Below are positions 22,429 through 29,578 of a stretch of DNA of 64,000 nt, piece after piece. This stretch comes from Enterobacter sp. R4-368 (lineage in GTDB: Bacteria > Pseudomonadota > Gammaproteobacteria > Enterobacterales > Enterobacteriaceae): the NCBI RefSeq assembly GCF_000410515.1, contig NC_021500.1:3658001-3722000 (forward strand), read 5' to 3'. A program made the position numbers and the translations under genes. The first letter of the stretch is position 1. Every line of letters begins with the position of its first letter. A model generated the notes under the pieces. It saw only the letters and a program-made list of their open reading frames with translations. It ran no database searches and had not been told where the DNA came from.

Positions 22429-23337
22429 ATGCGCACACGCCGTTTACCGCCGCTTTCCGCTATACGCGCTTTTGATGCCGTTGCCCGCCATGCCAGTTTT
22501 AAAGCGGCGGCGGAGGAGATTGGCGTGACGCCAACGGCAATTAGCCATCAGATCCGCGTGCTGGAGGCGTCTCTGAACCAACGGCTTTTTAACCGTTCGG
22601 CGCGCGCTGTCACCTTAACGGCTGCCGGAGAGATCCTGTTTCGTGCTTCAGGGAATATGTTTGCCACGCTGCGCGAAGCGGTTGATGCCATCGACAGTGC
22701 CAGTCTGCCGGGGGCGTTAACGCTAAGCACCACCTCCAACTTCCTGACCAACTGGCTGGTGCCGCGACTTCCTTCGCTGCATCAGCGACACCCTGAACTG
22801 GAGCTGCGTCTGCACAGCAGCACCGATCTGGTGGATGTGCGCGGCGCAATGGCTGACTGCGCGATCCGATACAGTATGCAGGCCGACGAGACGCTGGATA
22901 ATACATTGTTATATCGCGATCGCTTTGTGCTGGTCGCCAGCCCGCAACTGGCGCTCAAGCGCCCGCAAGATCTGGTGGGCTTAACGCTGTTTCATATCGA
23001 AAACCGCCATGTCCCGACGCCGGAGCCGGACTGGCAACACTGGCAAGCGGCGTTTGGTCCGGCAGATTTACCGGTGCAGTCCGGCATTCGATTTGATGAT
23101 GAGACGCACGCGATTCAGGCGGCTATCGCCGGGCAGGGCGTGCTGCTCGCCAGTGAGTTACTGATCCAGAATGCGCTGGCGCAGAAGCTGCTGCGTATCG
23201 CGTTGCCCGGCAACTTACCCGGCGGGAATTATTACTTTGTGACCAGCCGCGAGAAAGCTCAGCGGCAAGATGTGCAGCAGTTTAAACAGTGGGTGCAGGG
23301 GGAGTTTGCTGCCCTGAGCATTTCGACAGAACATTAA
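22429..23337 (+). CDS. LysR-family regulator, GcvA-like
   Basis: A 302-residue LysR-type transcription factor. The N-terminal winged helix-turn-helix covers residues 6-65 (LSAIRAFDAVARHASFKAAA, then GVTPTAISHQIRVLE). The rest is a periplasmic-binding-protein-like effector domain (about 92-295). The opening LPPLSAIRAFDAVARH is typical of the GcvA/AmpR branch. Divergent transcription from the MFS exporter suggests it controls that gene and itself in response to a small molecule that is also exported. The ligand is unknown. A hairpin terminator follows at 23365. Confidence 0.92.
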   Translation: MRTRRLPPLSAIRAFDAVARHASFKAAAEEIGVTPTAISHQIRVLEASLNQRLFNRSARAVTLTAAGEILFRASGNMFATLREAVDAIDSASLPGALTLSTTSNFLTNWLVPRLPSLHQRHPELELRLHSSTDLVDVRGAMADCAIRYSMQADETLDNTLLYRDRFVLVASPQLALKRPQDLVGLTLFHIENRHVPTPEPDWQHWQAAFGPADLPVQSGIRFDDETHAIQAAIAGQGVLLASELLIQNALAQKLLRIALPGNLPGGNYYFVTSREKAQRQDVQQFKQWVQGEFAALSISTEH

Positions 23338-23358
23338 AAAGATGCTGTAAATATCTAC

Positions 23359-23388
23359 AAAAAAGCCAGGTTTCCCTGGCTTTCTCTT
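23359..23388. terminator. Bidirectional rho-independent terminator
   Basis: GCCAGG-TTTC-CCTGGC with an A-run before and a T-rich tract after. It lies between convergent genes, the LysR regulator (ending 23337) and the flavodoxin gene (ending 23406), and serves both strands. Confidence 0.85.
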
Positions 23389-23405
23389 ATTAATTACCGA
23401 AAAAC

Positions 23406-23954
23406 TCAGTTAAACCGGCGAGCGATATCCGCGACGCGTTGACCGAATTTCACTGCGGTATCCAGATCGCCGGAGGCGATTTGGTCTGCGCCGGCATCAG
23501 AGGGAGACTGCACCAGCAAGCCAACGGAGCCGCCGAGGTTGTTGATGTCCTGGCGTGTTGCGGCCAGCGTATTCGCGGGCAGCAAGCCCAGGCTTACCCA
23601 GATGCCGCCATGCTGTGAGGCCAGCGTTTGCAGGTATTGCAAAGACACTTGTTTGTCGCCGTTCAGGCTGGCGCTGTTGCTAAAACCGGCGAAAACTTTA
23701 TCCTGCCAGGCGCGGGTGAACCATGCTTTTGAACTGGCGTCGGCGAATTTTTTAAATTGCCACGGTACGCCGCCCATATAGGTTGGCGCGCCGAAAATGA
23801 TCGCTTTTGCGTCATTCAGCAATTGCCAGTCGCTCTCCTGAATATCGCCGTTATTATCAATAACAATAAGCTGTGCGTTGGCGCCTTCTGCCACTTTCTC
23901 CGCCACTGCTTTGGTGTGGCCGTAGCCGGAATAATAGATCACAACCGTAGACAT
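23406..23954 (-). CDS. Flavodoxin-fold NAD(P)H:quinone oxidoreductase family protein (WrbA-like)
   Basis: A 182-residue flavodoxin-like FMN protein. The N-terminal FMN phosphate loop is YYSGYGHTKAVAEKV (residues 7-21) and a second flavin loop is GAPTYMGGVPWQFKKF (about 55-70). Family members reduce quinones by two electrons with NAD(P)H, avoiding semiquinone radicals. It lies 53 bp downstream of a DoxX gene on the same strand, with an HxlR-type regulator divergent from that gene, which makes an electrophile/quinone-stress unit likely. The catalytic activity is inferred from the fold. Confidence 0.85.
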   Translation of the reverse strand: MSTVVIYYSGYGHTKAVAEKVAEGANAQLIVIDNNGDIQESDWQLLNDAKAIIFGAPTYMGGVPWQFKKFADASSKAWFTRAWQDKVFAGFSNSASLNGDKQVSLQYLQTLASQHGGIWVSLGLLPANTLAATRQDINNLGGSVGLLVQSPSDAGADQIASGDLDTAVKFGQRVADIARRFN

Positions 23955-24007
23955 AATTTTCCCCTATCGAAGAGAGATGTCGTACAAACCAGTTTGCACG
24001 ACCACCA

Positions 24008-24439
24008 TCATTTTTCTTTCCCGGCAAACAGGGTGTATTTCCCCGCGCCCAAAAACATAATGCTTAAACCACCCAGGAAATAGAGCGCCTCGCTTTCCAG
24101 ACCCCATGCGCCAACATTGGTCAGGGTAAAGAATTTCCCCATGCCGACCAGTAATGTGGCGACCAGAATATTGAAGGCGTAAATAAACGCCGCCTGGCGA
24201 GTAAACAGACCAATAATAATCAGCACTGGCGTAATGATTTCGCCAATGAATACGCCGTAAGCAATAAAACCCGGCAAGCCCTGCGCCACCAGCATGTCGG
24301 AAATCCAGCCGATGCCATGTTGCACTTTGGCCACGCCGTGGAACAGCATCAACACACCAAATGTCAGACGCAACAGCAGCTTGCCAAATTCCGGGTGCGT
24401 GGTGAGACTGAGAAACGCCTTGTTCAGCCGGGTAATCAT
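24008..24439 (-). CDS. DoxX-family membrane protein
   Basis: A 143-residue inner-membrane protein of the DoxX family with four hydrophobic helices (KLLLRLTFGVLMLFHGVAKV; AYGVFIGEIITPVLIIIGLF; AAFIYAFNILVATLLVGMG; ALYFLGGLSIMFLGAG). The start is set at the ATG 24439, which has AGGA upstream; an open frame further 5' lacks a start with a ribosome site. Members take part in redox homeostasis and detoxification, often beside quinone reductases. The flavodoxin gene follows 53 bp downstream, and the divergent HxlR gene starts 167 bp away. Confidence 0.88.
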   Translation of the reverse strand: MITRLNKAFLSLTTHPEFGKLLLRLTFGVLMLFHGVAKVQHGIGWISDMLVAQGLPGFIAYGVFIGEIITPVLIIIGLFTRQAAFIYAFNILVATLLVGMGKFFTLTNVGAWGLESEALYFLGGLSIMFLGAGKYTLFAGKEK

Positions 24440-24569
24440 CCTTTTATTCCTCACTATTGCGCAGGAGAACTTTTGCCATTTCTGGCACCTTAGTATCAAA
24501 TAGAAACTTAAGCTTTGAGTTATACACATCCGGTTCCGGTTGCGGAAGAAGGCACTCCAGGGGCACTAC

Positions 24570-24585
24570 GTTTCCTCAAGGAAAC
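24570..24585. promoter_or_regulatory. Palindrome in the doxX/HxlR intergenic region (candidate operator)
   Basis: GTTTCC-TCAA-GGAAAC is a perfect 6-bp inverted repeat 21 bp upstream of the HxlR start. HxlR-family dimers bind palindromes near their own promoters. Direct binding is inferred. Confidence 0.45.
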
Positions 24586-24606
24586 CTACTACGAGAGTTT
24601 GTCGTT

Positions 24607-25005
24607 ATGATTAAGCCGTCCATTCCTTACGATATCTACGATAACCGCTGCCCGACGCGCGATATGCTGGCACGCCTGGCGGATAAATGGGCGCTACTGG
24701 TGCTGGCGCGGCTGGAAAATGGCCCGATGCGTTTTAACGGCCTGAAGCGAGATATCCGCATGATCACCCAAAAGGTGCTAACCCAGACGCTGCGCAAACT
24801 TGAGCGCGATGGCATTATCGCCCGCCAGGTGTTTTACACCGTGCCGGTGTCGGTGGAGTACAGCCTGACGCCACTGGGCCGCACGCTGACGGAAACCGTC
24901 TCCGTGCTGGCGCACTGGGTGGAGCACAATATGGATGCGGTGCTGGCCGCGCAGGCGGCGTATGACGAGGCGAACCCGGCCAAAATAAAAGAACCCACCG
25001 CGTAA
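24607..25005 (+). CDS. HxlR-family winged-helix regulator
   Basis: A 132-residue HxlR/YodB-type transcription factor. The winged helix covers residues about 18-100 (RLADKWALLVLARLENGPMR; then MITQKVLTQTLRKLERDGII). A single N-terminal cysteine at residue 15 (DNRCPTRDM) is where family members sense electrophiles such as quinones and aldehydes. It probably represses the divergent doxX-flavodoxin genes until the cysteine is modified. The start ATG 24607 is chosen because it gives the normal HxlR beginning; the frame is open upstream but without a suitable start. Its 3' end forms part of a terminator hairpin. Confidence 0.9.
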   Translation: MIKPSIPYDIYDNRCPTRDMLARLADKWALLVLARLENGPMRFNGLKRDIRMITQKVLTQTLRKLERDGIIARQVFYTVPVSVEYSLTPLGRTLTETVSVLAHWVEHNMDAVLAAQAAYDEANPAKIKEPTA

Positions 25006-25014
25006 GGTGGGTTC
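24991..25014. terminator. Hairpin terminator between convergent genes
   Basis: GAACCCACC-GCGTAA-GGTGGGTTC forms a 9-bp stem that contains the stop of the HxlR gene. There is no long T-run, so efficiency is uncertain. Confidence 0.65.
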
Positions 25015-25021
25015 GTGGGGC

Positions 25022-26032
25022 TTATTGCAGGTGGGTGCGCAGTTCGTATGCGGCCTGTGATAAGGCGGTGCGCACGGTGGGTTCTTCGCTGAGTGCGTTC
25101 AGCAAGCCGTAGTCGTGGATCATGCCGTTATAGCGGGTGACCGTCACCGGCACGCCTGCAGCATCCAGTTTACGACCAAATGCTTCACCTTCATCACGCA
25201 GCACGTCCAGTTCGGCGGTCTGAATCAGTGTCGGCGGCAGGCCTTTCAACTGCGTGCTGCTGGCTTCCAGCGGGGAAGCGAGGATGTTGCGGCGGTCGCT
25301 CTCTTTGGTGGTGTAGTTATCCCAGAACCATTTCATCATGTTTTTGCTAAGGAAATAGCCGCTGGAAAACTGGTTATAGGAGCCAGTTTCAAAGCGCGCG
25401 TCGGTAACCGGCCAGAACATCACCTGGTAACGAATCGCTGGTGTGTGATGTTCTTTGGCCTGCAAGGCAACGGCAGCGACCATATTGCCGCCCACGCTGT
25501 TACCAGCCAGCGCCAGGCGTGAACCATCAACGCCAATCTCTTTGCCATGCTCGGCAACCCAGCGGGTCGCTTCATACGCCTGATTAATTGCTACCGGGAA
25601 GTGCGCTTCCGGTGATGGCGTGTAGTTAACAAACACTGCCGCCGCGCCGGATTCAGTCACCAGATCGCGAACTAAACGTTCATGAGTTGGATAGTCGCCC
25701 AGCACCCAGCCACCGCCGTGGAAGAACATAAACACCGGCAAGGTTCCGGTTGCGCCTTGTGGTTTAACGATGGTCAGTTTAAGCGGTTGGCCGTTAACGG
25801 TGATGGTTTTCTCCGAGACATCGGCTGGCGGCAGTTTCGCGCCCTGCTGGGCGCCAATCAGCACCTGGCGGGCATCGTGCGGGGAAAGTTGTTCAATCGG
25901 TTTGCCGCCGCTGCTGTTCAGCGCGGAAAGAAATTTCGCCACCCCCGCGGTCGGTGTTGGCGCATCGGCGGCCCAGGCGGTGGAAACGCTGGAGGCAACT
26001 AAACTCATGGCAATCAGTAATGAACGTGACAT
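25022..26032 (-). CDS. Exported alpha/beta-hydrolase, HSL/acetyl-esterase family
   Basis: A 336-residue esterase/lipase with a signal peptide (ending VSTAWA, about residue 21), therefore periplasmic or secreted. It shows the hormone-sensitive-lipase oxyanion motif HGGGW (about 105-109), the nucleophile elbow GNSVGG with Ser179, an aspartate in ELDVLRDEG and a histidine in MIHDYG, which together complete the catalytic triad. Family members hydrolyse short-chain acyl or aromatic esters. It is a single gene. The 292 bp between it and the divergent helicase operon are AT-rich and hold the promoters of both, with no further feature recognised. Confidence 0.9.
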   Translation of the reverse strand: MSRSLLIAMSLVASSVSTAWAADAPTPTAGVAKFLSALNSSGGKPIEQLSPHDARQVLIGAQQGAKLPPADVSEKTITVNGQPLKLTIVKPQGATGTLPVFMFFHGGGWVLGDYPTHERLVRDLVTESGAAAVFVNYTPSPEAHFPVAINQAYEATRWVAEHGKEIGVDGSRLALAGNSVGGNMVAAVALQAKEHHTPAIRYQVMFWPVTDARFETGSYNQFSSGYFLSKNMMKWFWDNYTTKESDRRNILASPLEASSTQLKGLPPTLIQTAELDVLRDEGEAFGRKLDAAGVPVTVTRYNGMIHDYGLLNALSEEPTVRTALSQAAYELRTHLQ

Positions 26033-26324
26033 CTTATCTCCCTTGCGATTGTATCGCGTGCTATTTAGTTGGTTGTGTTAGGTGCCGTTGTGTCCGGCTG
26101 TGGAGTGTAATTTAAGTAGTGCGCTATTTGATTGCAAGCTAAATTTATAAAATTAATGCGCGATAACGTTTTACTGTTTGATTTTTAAAAGATTATATTT
26201 GCAGGAAGATCGGCGTAAGAAGCTGTAGAGCGCCCGCCTGCCTGTAAAGTACCAAAGATGAGGATGTCATGGAGCAGGTAAAAAGAGGATAATAACTGCC
26301 TGTTTTTCCTTAAATAAAATTTTA

Positions 26325-27683
26325 ATGAATCTTCAGCGTTTTATTACGGAATATGACGAATCACTCAGCGGTGAATTGAATATTGATCCACTTGGTCAAT
26401 TGATTGTCTGGTCCTCTTTCGGGCAGCAGATTTTTCGCAACCGTATTAGTTCAGTCGCCAATGATGTTCGTCACTACACACTCAATTTGCTTCACCATTA
26501 TGTTATTCGCAGCGTTCTCGGCGACGATAAAACACAGCTCAGCGACGCATTACAAAAAATCTATGGCGGCAAAAACGATGTAAAACTGACGCACGCCTGT
26601 TTGATTTTCTTAGAGAATATTTACACCTTGTCGATGTGCGATAGCCAGAGCAAAAAGGGTGTTGTCACCACCGGCGTGCTGGGCATCGTTAAAGCCCGCA
26701 AACTATTCGCAGATTTTAATAATCCCCCGCTTATTTTCGGCCACGGATCGGATAGCCAACTGCTGACCCAGCAATTATTTCTCGGCACCAACGGGCGTTA
26801 TAAAACGCCGATGATGAATATGCACTTCTTCGATCAAAAATATCATTATCATTTGGTAGAAGGCATATCCGCATGGGAACAGGCCGGGCAATTTATTTTG
26901 CAAACACCGCAGCTAAAAACGCTTTTTCGCCTGTTATGCGACTGCCTGAAAACGCAGCTTGGCGTGCGCCTCAAACGGGATCTGACGCTTCACTTTGCCG
27001 ATATCGATAAAAAACTCACTCAGGCGTATGTCCAGGCTTTTCGCTCGTCGGAATATGTGGGTAACTACGCCAGGGATTTTTGGTTTGAGATGACCCGCTT
27101 ACGCGAAGGCGCTAGCGGTGCGCTGTATCACGCCCTTGAACAGGCGAAGGAAAAACTGCCTGCGGCAGATATTTATCACCGGGCGCTACATCTTAGCCAT
27201 AACGAAGCCGATCGCCGGTTGTTGCGCCATATCGTGCATGTTGAACCTTATCTGGCGGCGATTGATCTGTTATTTGCCGGGATTTGCCAGCGTAAAAAAC
27301 AGACATTAGAGGATATTCGCCAGTTCTGGGCACAGCGTGGGCTGGATGATCATACGTTACCGAAACGAGCTGAACAGGTGATAAACGATAAGACGCTGCT
27401 GCCCGCACTTTCCGGCACGGCGCATACCCGCCTTGAACGTTTGTTGCATGTTGCGCAGGCACCTTCTGTTGCTGCGCAAGCCATTGAATTACTCAAATAT
27501 CATGAGTATGTGATGCAAAGCCGCGGTCAGCTACCATGGATAACGCTTACTGGCGAAACGCTAACGTTGCAGGTTCCTGCGCGTCCGATGCATGAGGATC
27601 GCAAGAATGATGACTGGGTGAATGGGTATTACATCCCGCAGTTCCGCTATATGCTGAAAGGGTTGCGTGGAGAAGAAAAGTGA
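26325..27683 (+). CDS. Unknown 452-residue protein, first gene of the PLD nuclease-helicase operon
   Basis: A soluble, mostly helical protein with no signal peptide or membrane segment; no known domain was recognised. It begins MNLQRFITEYDESLSGELN and contains an aromatic/histidine-rich stretch (MHFFDQKYHYHLVEGISAW, about residues 166-184) and a long charged C-terminal half (LHLSHNEADRRLLRHIVHVE). Its stop overlaps the GTG start of the PLD gene by GTGA, so the genes are translationally coupled and expected to act together. By analogy with multi-gene helicase/nuclease defence systems it may be a specificity, sensor or scaffold component. That is inference. No catalytic motif is evident. Composition matches the chromosome and no integrase or tRNA is next to it. 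Confidence 0.8.
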   Translation: MNLQRFITEYDESLSGELNIDPLGQLIVWSSFGQQIFRNRISSVANDVRHYTLNLLHHYVIRSVLGDDKTQLSDALQKIYGGKNDVKLTHACLIFLENIYTLSMCDSQSKKGVVTTGVLGIVKARKLFADFNNPPLIFGHGSDSQLLTQQLFLGTNGRYKTPMMNMHFFDQKYHYHLVEGISAWEQAGQFILQTPQLKTLFRLLCDCLKTQLGVRLKRDLTLHFADIDKKLTQAYVQAFRSSEYVGNYARDFWFEMTRLREGASGALYHALEQAKEKLPAADIYHRALHLSHNEADRRLLRHIVHVEPYLAAIDLLFAGICQRKKQTLEDIRQFWAQRGLDDHTLPKRAEQVINDKTLLPALSGTAHTRLERLLHVAQAPSVAAQAIELLKYHEYVMQSRGQLPWITLTGETLTLQVPARPMHEDRKNDDWVNGYYIPQFRYMLKGLRGEEK

Positions 27684-29578
27684 AATTAATCAACGAACTG
27701 AAAGCGCAACTGGCGACGCTTGGCGAGATCAAACGGGTTTGGCTGACCAGCTTTAATATCAATATCAGTTTTATTGAAACGCACCTGCTACCTGCGGTAC
27801 TGGGCCTGGAAGAGCCGCCGAAAAACCGCAGCGAGTTTGAACGTCTGCAATTCGATCTCACCCGCAAAACGATCGATTTTCGCATCTATTGCGATAAGCG
27901 TCTGATAACCCAGGAGCAGCATAAGCGCACCTCCATCGCGGTGCTGCCAGTGTCCGTGCGACAGATTGCGCCGCATCTGGATGCCCGCAACAGCCTCTTT
28001 CACCCCAAAGTGCTCTATATCGAGGATATCCACGGCGATATTATCCTCGGGGCGGGCAGCGCGAACCTGACACTCAGCGGTTGGGGGCGCAATCAGGAAG
28101 CGGTCGATTTTCGCCGTGTCAGTACCAACAAGCAGTACCAGCAGATTAAGTCCTTTTTTACGCTGGTAGACCCGAATATTGTTGTCGACGACGCGTTCCC
28201 GGTGCGGCGGAAATTTTCCCATGACGATCCTGACTGGGATTTTATTCATTCCCTCTCCGGTCCCTCGTTGCTAAAAGCGTTGGCAAATGGCGATACCATT
28301 AAAAAACTCTCCGTCTGGTCGCCTTACCTGGCCGCAGATTTAGCGGGTTTTATCGGCTCTTTATCCCATGCTTTTGGTAACCCGGCGCTGAGCGTCGAGT
28401 TGGTTCCCGATCTGGCGCACGGGCGGTTTTTGCGCACGCCAGGCGGGGAGGAGGTGGAAGCCTTGCGCCAATCCGGTCAGTTACGTCTGTGTAAAAACCC
28501 GCTGGAGCGTGACGAGCGCTCAGAACTCACTCACGCCAAAATCTGGATGGCGACGGGGAAAAGCTCAGCAAGACTGGCGATCGGTTCGTGGAATTTCACC
28601 GCGCCGGGCTGCAGCAGCCTCAACGTAGGCAGTACAGACGAGGCGCACCGGAACATCGAAGCGGGCATTGTGCATCGCGTCTCGCCGAAAACAAACATCG
28701 TCGGTGATGTACTGGCTGAAAAGGTGTTCGATTTCGCCAGTGCCGAGTTGCTGGAAGCCGAGGCTTTGCAAATTCCCGATCAGTTACCCTTTGATTTACA
28801 GGTGCAATTTGACTGGCGTTCGGGCAAATACAGCGTATCCGGCGAATGGTTTGACGACAAATCCACCGCGCAGTATGCGCTTCGCCTGCCGGGTATCGCG
28901 CAGGTGATTCCCCTGCGCTGGCGCGGTAAGTCACTGGTTGCGTTGCGCGATCTGGTTGCCGATCAGCCGGATGAGGTGTTAACCCAGCACTTTTATACCG
29001 TCATCCGCCCCGGCGAGGCGGACTGGCAGGGCATTATTCATGAAGTGGGGCAGGCGTTTCGCCGGGTGAACGGTTTTGACTCGCTGCACGATCTTCTGAA
29101 CAGCTATATCAGTGATGTTGATCCGCAGGACAACGACGCGGTGCACCTGCGTGAAACACTGCGCGATGGTGATTCGGCAGAGGATGCGCCGCCTGAGGAA
29201 AAGCCGCAGGTGCAGACCAGCGCCACCAGCTATTTCCGCCTTTTCTACGCGCTGGAAAAACGCCGCGAACAACTCGAAGCCCTGAACGATGATGCCTCGC
29301 TGCACTACTGGCTGTTTACCTGCCCTGGCTGTTTGCTCGAGCTGGTGGAGAAAGTCCGCGAACATCTCGTCGCGCAACCAGGAACGCTGTTTGGCTGGTT
29401 TATGGCCAACGAGGTGCAAAGCCTCTGCCAGCTGGCGAAAAAGCGCTACCGCAAAAAGAGCCTCGCCGCCCACGCGTGGCCGAAGCTTGTCATCGACATT
29501 CCGCCATTACCGGTGAAAGGAAAACAGCGCCAGCAGTACCTCGACGCAATAAAGCAAAGGTGTGGATATGAAGCCTGA
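27680..29578 (+). CDS. Phospholipase-D-family nuclease-like protein
   Basis: A 632-residue cytosolic protein with two HxK segments of the phospholipase D superfamily. The first (His108, HPKVLYIEDIHGD followed by GAGSANLT) fits HxKx(n)D...GSxN. The second (His285, HAKIWMATGKSS followed by AIGSWNFT) keeps HxK and GSxN, but no aspartate stands at the usual spacing. PLD-type proteins in prokaryotic defence (for example DrmC of DISARM) act as or are presumed DNA nucleases. The start is the GTG at 27680, overlapping the upstream stop. The end overlaps the helicase start. The N-terminus before the first HxK (about 1-100) and the C-terminal 200 residues have no recognised domain. Nucleic acid rather than lipid as substrate is inferred from context. 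Confidence 0.85.
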   Translation: MKLINELKAQLATLGEIKRVWLTSFNINISFIETHLLPAVLGLEEPPKNRSEFERLQFDLTRKTIDFRIYCDKRLITQEQHKRTSIAVLPVSVRQIAPHLDARNSLFHPKVLYIEDIHGDIILGAGSANLTLSGWGRNQEAVDFRRVSTNKQYQQIKSFFTLVDPNIVVDDAFPVRRKFSHDDPDWDFIHSLSGPSLLKALANGDTIKKLSVWSPYLAADLAGFIGSLSHAFGNPALSVELVPDLAHGRFLRTPGGEEVEALRQSGQLRLCKNPLERDERSELTHAKIWMATGKSSARLAIGSWNFTAPGCSSLNVGSTDEAHRNIEAGIVHRVSPKTNIVGDVLAEKVFDFASAELLEAEALQIPDQLPFDLQVQFDWRSGKYSVSGEWFDDKSTAQYALRLPGIAQVIPLRWRGKSLVALRDLVADQPDEVLTQHFYTVIRPGEADWQGIIHEVGQAFRRVNGFDSLHDLLNSYISDVDPQDNDAVHLRETLRDGDSAEDAPPEEKPQVQTSATSYFRLFYALEKRREQLEALNDDASLHYWLFTCPGCLLELVEKVREHLVAQPGTLFGWFMANEVQSLCQLAKKRYRKKSLAAHAWPKLVIDIPPLPVKGKQRQQYLDAIKQRCGYEA

